Shown here piece by piece: positions 63,844 to 64,000 of a stretch of 64,000 bases of DNA. Location of the stretch: contig NZ_CP075190.1 in the NCBI RefSeq assembly GCF_020510585.1, positions 1,920,001-1,984,000 on the forward strand. The letters are read 5' to 3'. Numbering within the stretch: position 1 is the first letter of the stretch; each line of letters starts with the position of its first letter. This DNA is from Ferribacterium limneticum (GTDB lineage Bacteria; Pseudomonadota; Gammaproteobacteria; Burkholderiales; Rhodocyclaceae). Position numbers and translations under genes: made by a program. Under the pieces are notes generated by a model that saw nothing but the letters and a program-made list of their open reading frames with translations, had not been told where the DNA came from and ran no database searches.

Positions 63844-64000
63844 CTAACCAAGATTGCGCACGATGTGCGGCCCAAGCCAGTTGGCAAGGCCAATTGGCAT
63901 GCGCCGCCAAGCTTCGATGAACAGCTTGTATTTGGCGTTGTTTGGGTTGTTCTGGGGAATACTATCGCGCTTGTACAGGCAATACTCGTAGTGGAGCGGC
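63844..64000 (-). CDS. FemAB-family XrtA/PEP-CTERM-associated protein, C-terminal fragment (5' end outside window)
   Basis: The last 51 codons are visible, read from the window edge to a TAG. They include HYEYCLYKRDSIP near the start, then KYKLFIEAWRRMPIGLANWLGP and a short RNLG end. This matches the C-terminus of the PEP-CTERM-associated FemAB protein (TIGR03019 as I recall it), which normally sits directly before the TIGR03087-type glycosyltransferase. FemAB-like proteins transfer an acyl or aminoacyl group. The gap to the next start is 2 bases. The fragment is too short to judge integrity of the rest. Confidence 0.85.
   Translation of the reverse strand, partial: PLHYEYCLYKRDSIPQNNPNNAKYKLFIEAWRRMPIGLANWLGPHIVRNLG

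Noticed and set aside
1..64000. CRISPR arrays, insertion sequences, rRNA genes
   Set aside because: No regularly spaced repeats, transposase genes or rRNA segments were seen.

Overview
The window looks like chromosomal DNA from a betaproteobacterium, most likely in or near the Rhodocyclales (Dechloromonas/Azonexus type). Two things suggest this: the housekeeping run nusA-infB-rbfA-truB-rpsO-pnp, and a full exosortase A (XrtA/EpsH) exopolysaccharide locus with the PrsK/PrsR/PrsT regulators. The assignment rests on gene content recognised by eye; no database search was possible.

Layout. (1) 1-7.3 kb: translation and RNA-metabolism genes on the + strand, GC-rich, with clear terminators after rpsO and pnp. 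(2) 7.4-8.1 kb: dksA on the - strand, then tRNA-Pro(TGG) and tRNA-Arg(TCT) on the + strand. (3) 8.2-11.2 kb, - strand: a secreted protein with a Tat-like signal, followed by a PqqD-like protein, an HprK-related kinase and a nucleotidyltransferase. The last three overlap by 4 bases each. This looks like a small protein- or peptide-modification cassette and is the most interesting part of the window. (4) 11.4-22.1 kb, - strand: an initiating sugar phosphotransferase, PrsK, PrsR, PrsT, a nucleotide-sugar dehydrogenase, a lytic transglycosylase and a trypsin-like protease, packed as one operon. (5) 22.5-27.4 kb: the acyl/amino-acid activation module of exosortase A loci. A ligase and a PLP decarboxylase lie on the - strand; an acyl carrier protein and two hydrolases diverge on the + strand. 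(6) 27.5-42.2 kb, + strand: a variable block with a DegT-type aminotransferase, a double GNAT (FemAB-like) protein, glycosyltransferases, methyltransferases, an asparagine-synthetase-like protein without its glutaminase cysteine, an O-antigen-ligase-like polymerase and a Wzx-type flippase. (7) 42.2-64 kb, - strand, converging on block 6: the core XrtA cluster (femAB fragment, three exosortase-type glycosyltransferases, amidotransferase, xrtA) and its tailoring genes (GT4, PaaK-like ligase, LMW phosphatase, two deacetylases, ATP-grasp, a Gtr-like three-gene module, acyltransferase, O-glycosylation ligase, TPR protein, further glycosyltransferases).

How it works together (inference from family knowledge). 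The window encodes synthesis, flipping, polymerisation and decoration of a surface polysaccharide, coupled to exosortase A, which sorts PEP-CTERM proteins to the envelope. PrsK/PrsR is a sigma-54-type two-component system expected to control PEP-CTERM genes. No PEP-CTERM substrate was found here, and the outer-membrane export and chain-length genes (Wza/Wzc type) are also absent, so they presumably lie elsewhere.
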